From Warburgia ugandensis (taxonomy: Eukaryota; Streptophyta; Magnoliopsida; Canellales; Canellaceae): a stretch of 64,000 nucleotides of DNA. Under the pieces are notes generated by a model. The model did no database searches and had not been told where the DNA came from. It saw only the letters and a list, made by a program, of their open reading frames with translations. The position numbers and the translations under genes are program-made. How positions within the stretch are numbered: the stretch's first letter is position 1; every line of letters begins with the position of its first letter. Below, one piece after another: positions 24,613 to 34,027 of the stretch. The stretch lies in the NCBI GenBank assembly GCA_035236585.1, contig CP141135.1, positions 2,204,001 to 2,268,000 of the forward strand, given 5' to 3'.

Positions 24613-25505
24613 TCAATGCCATTTCCTAGGCTGGGGCCCGCAGACAAAAAACATGTCCATCTTCTTGACCTGGTCCCACCACTTCATAACTCTCCACCCT
24701 TCCTTCAACTTCAGGGCTTCCTCCTTCAGCCTCTCATTCTCCTTCTTCAACTTCTCCACTTCCACCCAAACCTCCTTCACAATCTCCCTCTTCTCCGCTT
24801 CCCTCCTCACCAACTCCTCATAATACTCCTTGTTCCTCTTCTCCAGCCCATAAATCTGGCCCTGCAAGTCCCCTACCTTCCTACTCAGCAAACAAACTCT
24901 GTGATCATCTCTCATCTTCAACACATACGTAGCCAATTCACTGGCTTTCCTCTTCATAAACAGCAGTTCAGACATCAACCCTTTGTTCTCTTCCACAGCC
25001 GACGTAACTCGACATCCCAGCCGTGAATTCTCATTCACCATGATCACTCTTTCCGATTCCAGAACCTCCAACAAGCTCTTCTGCAACTCGACCTTCTTTA
25101 ACAGTTCGGATTGGAACCGACCCAGATCGTCGATCTCGTGTCGGAGTAATTCGTTCTCTATATTCTTCGATACGAGCTCGGTTACGATGGCATCCGAGGA
25201 TGATTGGGATGGTTTTTGGGTTTGGTAAGAGATGGAGGATTCGGTGTCGGAGTCCGGGTACGGTGGGATGCTCGTGGTGAGGCTGTTGTCGTCGTCGATA
25301 TCGGAATGGACGGTTGAGATTTGTTGGGTTTTGAGAGTTTGGCAGTAACGGTCGGCCATGGTGAGGTACCGGTTGTAGAGGTCTTGGAGGAGGGAAATGA
25401 GTTGAGGGCGTTTTCGGTAGTAATTTTCTGCACGGTCGGCGAAGGAGTCCGAGTCTTCTTCTTCCGGGAGAGTTACAGCCAGGTCCTGCATCTTTTGGTC
25501 GATTT
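24613..25505 (-). CDS. NETWORKED 3-like (NAB/KIP1-like) protein, last exon; first exon not located
   Basis: NET-family proteins bind actin through an N-terminal NAB domain and link it to membranes through coiled coils. This exon opens after the minus-strand acceptor ...TCGACAG at 25506-25507 and codes for 296 residues to the TGA at 24613-24615. It begins inside a glutamate codon, then IDQKMQDLA, EEEDSDSFADRAENYYRKRP and QLISLLQDLYNRYLTMADRY, the second half of a NAB domain. Next is an S/T-rich segment, then a long charged coiled coil (about residues 110-290). The C-terminus reads WWDQVKKMDMFFVCGPQPRK. The first half of NAB, with its tryptophan-rich start, should be in an upstream exon at higher coordinates, but I could not find it before about 31 kb. 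An open frame runs to 25596, but that part looks like intron. Possibilities: a long intron, or a gene that has lost its 5' end. Confidence 0.8.
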
Positions 25506-26046
25506 CTGTCGAGCCAAATGACAAAATTAGCCCGAAACAGATTTGTAATGACAAGCAAAGAAATTTGAAGTCCTCAGTTGAGAAGGAAATCCCCATAGAC
25601 TACCAATCTTTATTAGCTTGAGAATTGAATTACACTTGGGGAATTCAATTCCAAGGGTCTAGAATCTAATGCTAAGAATTCATCTCTCACTTAAGAAATA
25701 GAGTCCCACAGAGAGAATTTTACTGCATTTTTTGTCAAAGATGGGATCTTAAATATGGACGGTTGCGATCAGCAGAGCCTAGGCCCCATATTTCCTTCAA
25801 AAATAATCCAAGATTTACCGTAAAGGAGAGAGGAGGCATTATACTCATAAAATTCTCTCTCAATAATTGAATTTTTTTTTTTTTCACAAGTTATGGGTTT
25901 TTTATGCCCAATATTTTGCAGAATAATTCAAGCATTCTTAAAAGTTTTTTATTTGAAAACAAATTTCAAGAAATTAATAAAATAGCTTTCAACCGTTAAA
26001 TAGAAATAAATAGAATAAAAATGGGGAGCTGATGTTACCGTCCTAA
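25506..26046. other. Presumed intron or 5' flank of the NET3-like gene
   Basis: AT-rich, no NAB first exon, no other supported frame. A polypyrimidine run followed by the acceptor sits immediately next to the coding exon on the minus strand. Confidence 0.45.
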
Positions 26047-26218
26047 AAAGGCCAGCCTTGGTGCAAGAAGTTCCCACCTACACTAGGTCTGAAGGAGTGG
26101 ACCACATGGGCCTATAGTAGGCAGCCTTGTATTTTTGTAAAAGGCTGTTTCCACGTCTTGAACCCATAATCTCAAGGTCACACAATGACAACTTTTACCG
26201 TTGCACCAAAGCTCTTCT
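26047..26218 (-). mobile_element. Au SINE copy
   Basis: The minus strand shows GAGCTTTGGTGCAACGGTAA, GATTATGGGTTCAAGACGTG, CAGCCTTTTACAAAAATACA and the 3' end GGGAACTTCTTGCACCAAGG. Full length apart from a small deletion. Confidence 0.85.
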
Positions 26219-26371
26219 TCTGATGTTCTCACCCTATCCGCTACTAATACAATGCCCTATTTTAGGCTTTTAAAAGTACACGTAGGATCCACTCTTTTGT
26301 TTGATCAAACTATTTATGTAAGTGTCTAATTATAAGTGATAATGTCTCAAAAGTAAAAAAGAAGAAAAAAA

Positions 26372-26440
26372 AAGGACTGTTCGATGCTCGAAGCTCCTCC
26401 ATATGCAAGGTTTGGAAGAGGGCTTACCGCAGAGAGTCTA
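26372..26440 (-). mobile_element. Au SINE 3'-end relic
   Basis: Only the 3' part remains: on the minus strand CTTCCAAACCTTGCATATGG then AGGAGCTTCGAGCATCGAA. The adjacent A-rich tract on the plus strand is not obviously part of it. Confidence 0.45.
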
Positions 26441-27340
26441 TAATTTTAACATTAATATACTTTGACCTATTTCCAATATTGTTTTTTTTTTTCTGTCCAT
26501 TTTAAAACCTAAAAATGCAAAAGTACAATGATCCAATGTATGTCATTTTTCAGTCAAGGTTCATCTATTGCCAAACAATTAAGCTGAACGGTCAAGATTA
26601 TTATGAAGTGGATACTTAGTTTTCCAACTCAAACACACATGGGCCGAGAGAATCCAATGACATAAAATTATGCATCTCACTATCTAAGACATTCCTAACA
26701 TGATGAGCACATGAAAAATGGGGCACTTCTGGAGAACATTGGACGGCTAGTGGGATACTTTTTAAATATTTAACTTGCCGATTTATTTCTAAATAAAACT
26801 TTATGACTATGAGTGGCAATACCAATGCAGGGGCTGATACATAATGCCCCTTTGAATAAACATAAACTAAAAAAAAAGAAGCATTAATAAAAAAAGATCT
26901 ATTAATTTAATCACAACATAAATAAGTGGATTAACAACCTGTATTATTTGATAATCATTCCCCTATTTTCTATGAATTTCCTACGTTGTTTGTTACCCAT
27001 AAACATTTCAAATTCACCTGCAGTTATCATCCTTGAAATCCGCGGGCCATGATTTTTCGATTTAAAAAATTGGCCTTTTTAATCCTATAATCACTTCCCT
27101 GTGTTCCAACCTTGCCCAAGAGACGTTACTTTCAAAGTTTTCTCTCAGGTGTCAACAGCTAAAGGCCAACACGATCTAGGGAAATCTACACCCTTGGTTA
27201 CCTAGAGATAGATATTGAACGGCCCCAGACAAGACTCAAGGGCGTCCAAGACGTAGACGACCATCTTTTCATACATGGTGATTCTTTTTAGAAGATCTAT
27301 GCTGTTCATCTCATTCAACGTCTTCAAAAACACATGATCC
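26441..27340. other. AT-rich intergenic, no gene seen
   Basis: No supported ORF, RNA gene or recognisable transposon end in this stretch. Confidence 0.4.
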
Positions 27341-28245
27341 AAGCGAAATCAATACATTTGGCGATAGATATTAACTAGTTGTTTTGGGTCTTTGAAAAAT
27401 ATTCAAATCAATTGACTGCGATTTCAACTCAATCAAAATCGGCCAGAAGCATCCAACGGTTGCAAATTTTGGTCTCCGGCCAATCAAGGCCATTCCAATT
27501 AAGGTGAACGGCTTAGATCATCTAAAGAATCACATGCATGAGAGAAAAAAAGGCATAGACTTAGCCTCAGTCTCATATTTCTGAATTAACTTAGCAGACA
27601 ACAAAATCTGCAAAAATGTCCCATTCCCGCCTTATCCACCATTCAAAGTTCATCAAATCCCTATCAACGGCTTCCACAAATTTGACATTGGGTCCTAAAT
27701 AAAACTGACAGATGGGGCCCATTCCTGACATAGAACTAAACAATTGCCAGTATAATATGTAGCCTACTTATTTTCTCTCGTTCTACTTGCATCCCAAACT
27801 AGTGATCATTTTTGTCTTTCTAGCGAGAAATCAATGCAGTTGGAAGATCCTGACCACTTGTTTTGGATATCTGAAAAATGTTAAATTGGTGGTTATGATT
27901 TTAACTCAAATAAAATAGGCAAACAGTATCCAATGGTTCTGAAATTTGTGTCCAGCTTATCTAAGCCATTGCCATCAAGGTGAACGGCTTAGATCTTCCA
28001 AACAGCATAAAAAGGGAATGGGGGTGTCTACGTGGCCTCATTCTCAAACCTTATCCACCACTCCAAAGTTCATCAAATCACTTTCAACGGCTGCCACAAA
28101 TTTGATAATGGGTCAAACACAAACTGCAGATGGGCGCATCCCTGACACAGAAATAAATAATTTCCAGTACAATAATGTAACCTAGTTATTTTCCCTTCTT
28201 CTTGGATACCAAAATAGTAGCCATTTTTGTCTTTCTAATGAAAAG
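27341..28245. repeat. Diverged tandem duplication, unit about 420-480 bp
   Basis: Unit 1 (about 27341-27823) and unit 2 (about 27828-28245) share, in order: GAAATCAATRCA, ACTTGTTTTGG-like, TTTTAACTCAAAT-like, AGGTGAACGGCTTAGATC, CCTTATCCACCA, AAAGTTCATCAAATC, CAACGGCTKCCACAAATTTG, CAGATGGG, and CATTTTTGTCTTTCTA. Unit 1 has an extra block of about 60 bp near 27540-27615. No coding potential in either unit. Confidence 0.85.
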
Positions 28246-30143
28246 GCGGCACAAATATTTGACTTTAGTAATTCACATGGAAAATGGAAATAATTACCCA
28301 AAAAACAGTACCTGAATTTTGTTCAAATAATAGAAAATAAATATGAATAAATTCACAGATGTGGTTTCTAGATGTGAGCATGTCCTCTCTGCAACTTTCT
28401 ACTGCAAGAAAAGGACTATTTTAATGGGCTCACCAACCCTCCTTTTCCATGGAAATAATGACGCTGGTACCAATCCTCCCTTTTACCATTTTTATTATTT
28501 TTTTACGATTTCTCTAGGGCCACCCAATCCAATACCTAAATCATAATTGTGGGTTGTTGCCATTCTGTTTCCCAACCATCCAAGTGACACGGTTTGGATC
28601 ATCAATCAAGTGGAGCCCTAAAGATCTCATGGCTGGATTAAACCACAAAGTAGCCTGGATAGTTGCCAAAATACACATCTATAGTAGAACCACTTTTTGT
28701 CATTGGTTTGGTTTATAACAACACATGGGACCCACTAAATTATTACCAGGATTTTTCTATTGTTTTTCTTGGACAAATACCAGGAGCGGTGGGCAGTGGT
28801 TTGCATCACAGAATAAGTGGGCCCCAATATGATCTTTCACTGTCCTCGAATAAGTTTTGAGAAAATTCACTATCCATGGATAACTCAAACCTAGGATTGT
28901 TATCCCATACACTGCATAAGTACCAAAATACCCATCCGTTTCGAAACTTTCAATTCCTAAACTCGTCTCTTTTACCGTCCTCAGAACGCTCTGGTTTGTG
29001 TCTTTTTTCCCGTAAGACCCATTAAATCAAACAGGAAAGGGGCTGTGGTTTTCAGCAATCAGCGATGGAGATGGACGGCTGAGATGACGCTAAAGATTTT
29101 TAAATTCGAAATTTAAAATGGTCAGACAAACACTTCCATGAAAATTGTCTGACAGAGACACCGGAGCTTTTCGTCGTCTTCTTTCCAGAAGGAGACGTTT
29201 TCACAGGGGAAGACGAAATGGAAAGGGATCAGGGGACAACGTATAAAGCTGCACCTTTTATGGAAGATGGAGGTGGACCCTCAAAGAAAATAAGGGTATT
29301 TTGGTCATTTTAAACAACAGTTACAGAGAGTGAAAATGCCAGTTTCACGGACTGCCACGTGGCACTCAGCCATTTGACTGGCTGGGTAAAGCAAGCTAGT
29401 GACTAGCTTTCTAGTCGTGTCTCTAAGACATTTCTTCTTACCAAAGATGGCTGGCCAAGAGGTCCCAGACACGAGGGTATTTTAGTCATGTTAAAAATCC
29501 GTGGGAAGTTCAAGATGAGAAGTTTCTTCGCCTGATTGTCCTCCTATTAACTACTTTACTTCTTAATTAGATTGGTTGTGGGTCCAGCATTATGCATATC
29601 TGCACCGCTGACCTTGTGGGGCACACTTATTAGAACCAATGCAACAAAGTCCATTGGATGATCGTAGGCCGAGACGCATATCCATAAAGTTCAATACTCT
29701 GAAGTAAACATCATCCAACGGAGAAAAACAAATGGACTCAAAGTGCGGATCTACACGCCCGAACACCAGACAAGTCGGCAAGAGCCACTCAAAGCGAGGG
29801 CTTCCGTTCAAAGTTCAAACTAGGCATTCATTAGGAAAAGAAGGCTACTGTTCACAGGCTGTACTTTTGTTGGCGACACCCCACTTTCTCTCTTTTTGTA
29901 ACATCCACCGTCACAAATCCCCATTTGACGTACGAAACAAGAACCGGAGACATTCGGAAAGGCCAGGAGAATCGTTCGTACTACTGTAAAAGCAAATCAA
30001 GGACAGAATAGTAATTTCACTTACCTTCGGGTGCTACCGACGGTAAAAAGGTCAAACTCACCTGCAAGAGCCGTTTGAAGCCAGAGGGGCCTGCTGGAAA
30101 ATCGACAAGATTGCAGATAAGTTCCCGTCATCGCTGCAAGACG

Positions 30144-30404
30144 ATGGAATCACGCAAAGGGAAGCACCAGATTGGGCTCTGCAAGAAGAAAGCCCGTCAG
30201 AAACTGCAGATGCAGAAGAACAGGATATCAGAAGAACGAGAATCTTTCATGAGATGCGACGGTAGAGTTGGAAATGGCGACAAGATGGTGAAGGAATTCG
30301 AGCCGTCTATTCCCCATGAAACGATTCAATCATGGTTTTCCGTTTCTGATCTGGTTAATCTCGTTCGTGAATATAAAACCCAGCAACACAGTTTCCAGTT
30401 GTAA
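30144..30404 (+). CDS. Small lysine/arginine-rich ORF, doubtful
   Basis: An ATG at 30144 opens 86 codons rich in K, R, Q and E (MESRKGKHQIGLCKKKARQK ... TIQSWFSVSDLVNLVREYK). I recognise no domain, signal peptide or membrane segment. It lies within a region with promoter-like motifs, and no partner exon is apparent. Probably a chance frame, recorded because it is the only sizeable open frame in about 3 kb. Confidence 0.15.
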   Translation: MESRKGKHQIGLCKKKARQKLQMQKNRISEERESFMRCDGRVGNGDKMVKEFEPSIPHETIQSWFSVSDLVNLVREYKTQQHSFQL

Positions 30405-30588
30405 GAAGAAGAACAGCTCTTTTGTTTACCAAAAAGTCCCGGAGAAGCAGATAAATGACAAGGCTACTTTTCATGAACAGGCTGAAGAAGAAAAGAGAAT
30501 GAACAGATTTCAGCAATAATGGTGACAATTTGGACCCCTGCTCTTCGTAGAATTAGATAAATTAACTCGATAAATCGAGAAAAATAAG

Positions 30589-30822
30589 CCCTTTACTTCC
30601 ATTTCCCACTGATTTTGGTGTAAAGAAGCGTTTTTCCTGGTTTTTACAAGCTAATAATCCATTAGACTAACTAAATGAACCCAAGAGGGTCTGAAAAGGG
30701 TTGGAAATATGAAAGAAACATAGTCCAAAATGCCTTACATTGGTAGAAACTCGACCTTTTGCTTCCATTTACAACTGATTTTGGCACCCAGAAGAGCTTT
30801 CCACTGGTTTTTACAAGCTAAA
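30589..30822. repeat. Direct repeat of a 66-bp block
   Basis: CCCTTTACTTCCATTTCCCA ... CTGGTTTTTACAAGCTAA at 30589-30653 recurs as CCTTTTGCTTCCATTTACAA ... CTGGTTTTTACAAGCTAA at 30756-30822, spacing about 167 bp. CTGATTTTGG and GGTTTTTACAAGCTAA are exact in both. Confidence 0.75.
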
Positions 30823-31766
30823 TTCATGAAAAACAACACGAACCAGGGAGCAGTTTGGACATCAAACTTCCGCAGCACAGAAGGAAAATACTGCAACAGA
30901 TAAAACATTCTCGACCATTTGCGGAAAGAAATGTGAAATAGAAGGAAACAGAGAGGAGATATGAGTAATGTAGCCGGAAATCATGTAACTCCTCCGGGAA
31001 AAGATAAATATATCTGCTAATATGGAAATAAAAGTGTTACCTCTTTTTACAAGACTGGTTTTCCGGCGAGAATCGGAAAACAGCCAGCCGGAGATGCTTT
31101 CCGGCGACCGGATATTGCAGTTCAAATGGCGAGCTCTGAGGAGTGCGGATGTTGGAAAGTAAGCTGGGGTGTATAAATAACCGAGGTTATATTATTTGGA
31201 AATTTTTCGTGCAGCCAATAGAAAGATGCCACGTGGTATTCGTGTTTGAATTGTCATTAGATCTGTTTCGGTACGAGTGACAGCGCCGTGTGGTCGCCTT
31301 GATCTAAGAGACTGCAATCCAGTTTGATCACACGGGAGCTTGATCCGGAATACCCTTATTTCTAGTTGAATATCGACCGTTCATCTGCGATGGGCCTTGA
31401 TTTAATTGATCTAAATCATCAATCTTTCCGGCAATCTCAAGGATAATCTCTGTCCTACTTAATGATTGTGGCAATGGATAGTGCAGGATGAATGGGATCT
31501 GTTCAAGTGTGCCCTGTTAGAGACTGTGCTGGAAGATGAATGGTTGAGATTAGTCATTAGTTGGGCGTTTAGATGACCCTGCTTGCCCCCATAATAAAGA
31601 TCCAATTATCATGTAATTCACTTTTTCAAGGAAGGAAAAAAGTAACTAAAAAGACGGTGGCAAAAAAGCCTACTCCTTGGGCCACTGCACTAAAAAGCTA
31701 TGCTGCAACAAATTATTTACTATTGGAATGATAGCAGAGGGTTAATATTAGTTTCAATATCTAATG

Positions 31767-31908
31767 TTGTCTTAGCGCTCACAAGTTCAAGGCATGGAAT
31801 CAGCCTTTTGTAAAAATACAAGGTAAGATTGCCTACTTTAGGCCTATGTGGTCCCCCATTCCCCAAACCCCGCATAAGCGGGAGCTTCGTGCACCAGGAC
31901 TGCCCTTT
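31767..31908 (+). mobile_element. Au SINE, 5'-worn copy
   Basis: The head is degraded (TGTTGTCTTAGCGCTCACAA), but TTCAAGGCATGGAATCAGCC, TTTTGTAAAAATACAAGGTA, AAGATTGCCTACTTTAGGCC and GCGGGAGCTTCGTGCACCAG follow in Au order. Confidence 0.75.
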
Positions 31909-32179
31909 ATATTGTCTTGGTGGCTAATGATGTGTAAAGAGTACAAGAAACATGAGCCAAATGTATTTTAAACAACCAAAGTGGTCATCAAGAGATGGGG
32001 TGTTTTGAGTGATTTTTAGAGTTCTTTAACTTTTATAAATTACTTCCTTGAAGTTACAATCTTTGGGAGGATGGGAAGTAAAATCTTTGAAAATTTAAAA
32101 AAATTTATCTCCATGTAATATTTTAAAAGCATTAACAGAAAACATTAATTTTTACTTTTCTATGTAAAAACCCCAAAGT

Positions 32180-32570
32180 TTTGAAAAAAGGTGTATGAAA
32201 ATTTTTTTTTGAAAAATGCCATTACTTTTTGGCATTTTTGCAAAAAATTCCAACCTTTTTTGAGGTTTGCAAATTTGCCATGCTATTAATTTTCCATCAT
32301 CTTTCTCAGTTAGGTTTAAAAAAAAAAATCAATATTATCCTTCTCTATTTCTCTCTCTTAATACGTTATAACAAACCCGGTACCTCACAGACGTGATTAA
32401 GTTGCCGACTTTAGCCACTAAGTTCAATTACTTCATAATGAAAAGTTTAAGTAAAACTTGTTGTGTAACATGATTCAATAAAAAAAATTCAATGGTACAA
32501 TTAGATTTTAACAAATACCAACCAATAGTATGCCTATCTCAATTAAATAATTAGAGTTGTCACCAGTCTA
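32180..32570 (+). repeat. Dispersed repeat DR-A
   Basis: Contains GCATTTTTGCAAAAAATTCC, ACCTCACAGACGTGATTAAG and GCCACTAAGTTCAATTACTT in the same order as a minus-strand copy at 57780-58235. No terminal features or ORF recognised. Surrounding DNA to 33 kb is AT-rich and otherwise unassigned. Confidence 0.65.
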
Positions 32571-32834
32571 TAATACCTATTCATGCATTTCTTACTAGGA
32601 ATCATGGGAGTTTGAGACGAAGTAAGTACTTTTTTCTTTTCTTTTTTCTGTTTTGACTTTAAAAAAAATCTTTCTTTTTTTTTTATTTACTCCATTTAAA
32701 AGGCCTCTACTTTAACTTAAATATCTTGGACTAAATAAAGTTCAATTTTTACTTGCTCTCAAACCTTCTCTCTTGCAAGCCTTGTAGACTTGGTGTTGCT
32801 TCCTTTTTTGTAGTAATAATTTCCTTTTTCTTAA

Positions 32835-33010
32835 AGTGGAGCCTTGGTGCAATGGTAAAATTGTTGTTAGTGTGACATAAAGGTCATGGATTCAAGACGA
32901 AGAAATAGTCTCCTACAAAAATGTAAAGAAAAACTGCAAACTATAAACCCTTTGTGACTTGCACTTTGCTTAGAGCTGGTACACGTGGGAGCTTCATTCA
33001 CTGGCTATCT
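32835..33010 (+). mobile_element. Au SINE copy
   Basis: GGAGCCTTGGTGCAATGGTA (A box), GGTCATGGATTCAAGACGAA (B-box region), AGTCTCCTACAAAAATGTAA and CGTGGGAGCTTCATTCACTG. Flanked by similar T/C-rich sequence on both sides, possibly a target duplication. Confidence 0.8.
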
Positions 33011-33429
33011 TTTTTCTTTTTCTTTTTTTCCTTTTCCTGGAATAAATTTTAGTTCATATATCAATAAATTTTCATCAATTTTGTAGCTTTTGGTGTCTAA
33101 ATGATATGCAAGGATGGACAACAACCCAAGTGCAACTTCACACTTAGAGATCCTAAGAGGGTGTAAGATGTTCTAGTAATGGTTGAGAATTATTAGAAAA
33201 TTTTGGAATTTGTAAAAGATTGAGGCAGCTGTATCATGCTTCATCTTTTGTGGTTCTCTTTGTGATTTTGTATTCATTTGCTTGCCATAAAGAAATTAAT
33301 TCATGATCACCATTCAATATATATAGTAGGCAACTCATTCAATCATCAATTTTTTCCCTCTCTTTGTGTGCTCTAATCTATTTTATATGGTTTTAAATTT
33401 TTGGCAAAAAAAGTATTGTTTTTTTTTTT

Positions 33430-33612
33430 TGAACTGGTAACTCCCGCGCCTTATAGGTCTTAATATATATACCCTTCCAAAAGTATTTTTGGAATACCCC
33501 TCGGCATGCAAACACCTTTTCTTATCATCCCTTGAAAGAATGTAATGTACTGCCTCGAACTGTAACCTATTTATAGGAGAGATGCCTCGACCTAACTACT
33601 GAACTATGGTAG
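33430..33612 (-). mobile_element. tRNA-derived SINE, family B, with poly(A)
   Basis: On the minus strand: a head ACCATAGTTCAGTAGTTAGG (A box), GGTTACAGTTCGAGGCAGTA (B box), an unrelated body, then a run of A (the T run at about 33417-33430 on the plus strand). This has the layout of a tRNA-derived SINE. Best-preserved member of a family also seen at 10065 and 21008. Confidence 0.6.
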
Positions 33613-33745
33613 CTTTAGTGTAAGTAAATTACTTTAATTAGTATTAGCAACTTATTTATCTTTTTTTCTTATATGCTAATTAAATAGTAGAACTGTTTAT
33701 CTAATGTCTTAGAAGTTATTTAGGTACAAGATTAACACAAATATC

Positions 33746-33765
33746 ACTACAAGGAGAAAAAGACA
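33746..33765 (+). mobile_element. Possible CACTA transposon terminus
   Basis: CACTACAAGGAGAAAAAG is close to the CACTACAAGAAAA inverted terminus of plant CACTA (En/Spm) elements. No matching right end (TTTTTCTTGTAGTG) was found; AT-rich subterminal-like repeats appear at 34960-35290. Weak. Confidence 0.3.
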
Positions 33766-33851
33766 CAGCAAGCCACTTGACTTTTAACTAGTACAAGCCT
33801 CTTGTTGCCCGAAGTTCTTGACTTATTTATATATTTTTAGTATAAAGTTAG

Positions 33852-34027
33852 AAGGGGAGTCTTGGCGCAACAATAGAGTTGTTGTTACATGACCTTGAGG
33901 TTATAGGTTCAAGGCATGAAAATAACCTCTTACAAAATGAAAGGTAAAACTGCATACTATTGACCCTTGTGATATGCTCCTTCCCTAGATTCTGCATATG
34001 CAGGAGCTTCGTGCTTTGAAGTGGTCT
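33852..34027 (+). mobile_element. Au SINE copy with likely target duplication
   Basis: AAGGGGAGTCTTGGCGCAAC, TGAGGTTATAGGTTCAAGGC, CCTCTTACAAAATGAAAGGT and GCAGGAGCTTCGTGCTTTGA. Flanks TTTTTAGTATAAA (left) and TTTTTTAGTGCAAAA (right) look like a diverged target duplication. Confidence 0.82.

Larger units (their letters stand above)
28250..31200. other. Non-coding region with G-boxes, TATA element and internal direct repeats
   Basis: Lower AT content than its surroundings but no convincing protein. TGCCACGTGGCA, a perfect 12-bp palindrome with a G-box core, lies near 29353; GCCACGTGG recurs near 31229. A plant-type TATAAATA stands near 31172 on the plus strand. On the minus strand, sequence from about 31150 to 31054 looks like a leader ending in AAAAAGAG|GTAACA, a plausible splice donor, so an upstream exon of the minus-strand NET3-like gene could lie here. 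A 66-bp block is repeated (see separate entry). The short ORF at 30144-30404 is listed separately. Confidence 0.4.

Noticed and set aside
25031-25558. Second long minus-strand frame of 175 codons overlapping the NET3-like exon, and a 175-codon plus-strand frame at 24499-25026
   Set aside because: Both are shadows of the real exon; only the NAB/coiled-coil frame has recognisable family motifs.
25506-25596. Extension of the NET3-like frame to an ATG at 25594-25596
   Set aside because: A good minus-strand acceptor stands at 25506-25507, and the extra residues do not resemble the first half of a NAB domain, so this is probably intron.
29353-29364. Perfect palindrome as a possible transposon terminus
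   Set aside because: It is a G-box (CACGTG) with symmetric flanks; no inverted partner or target duplication.
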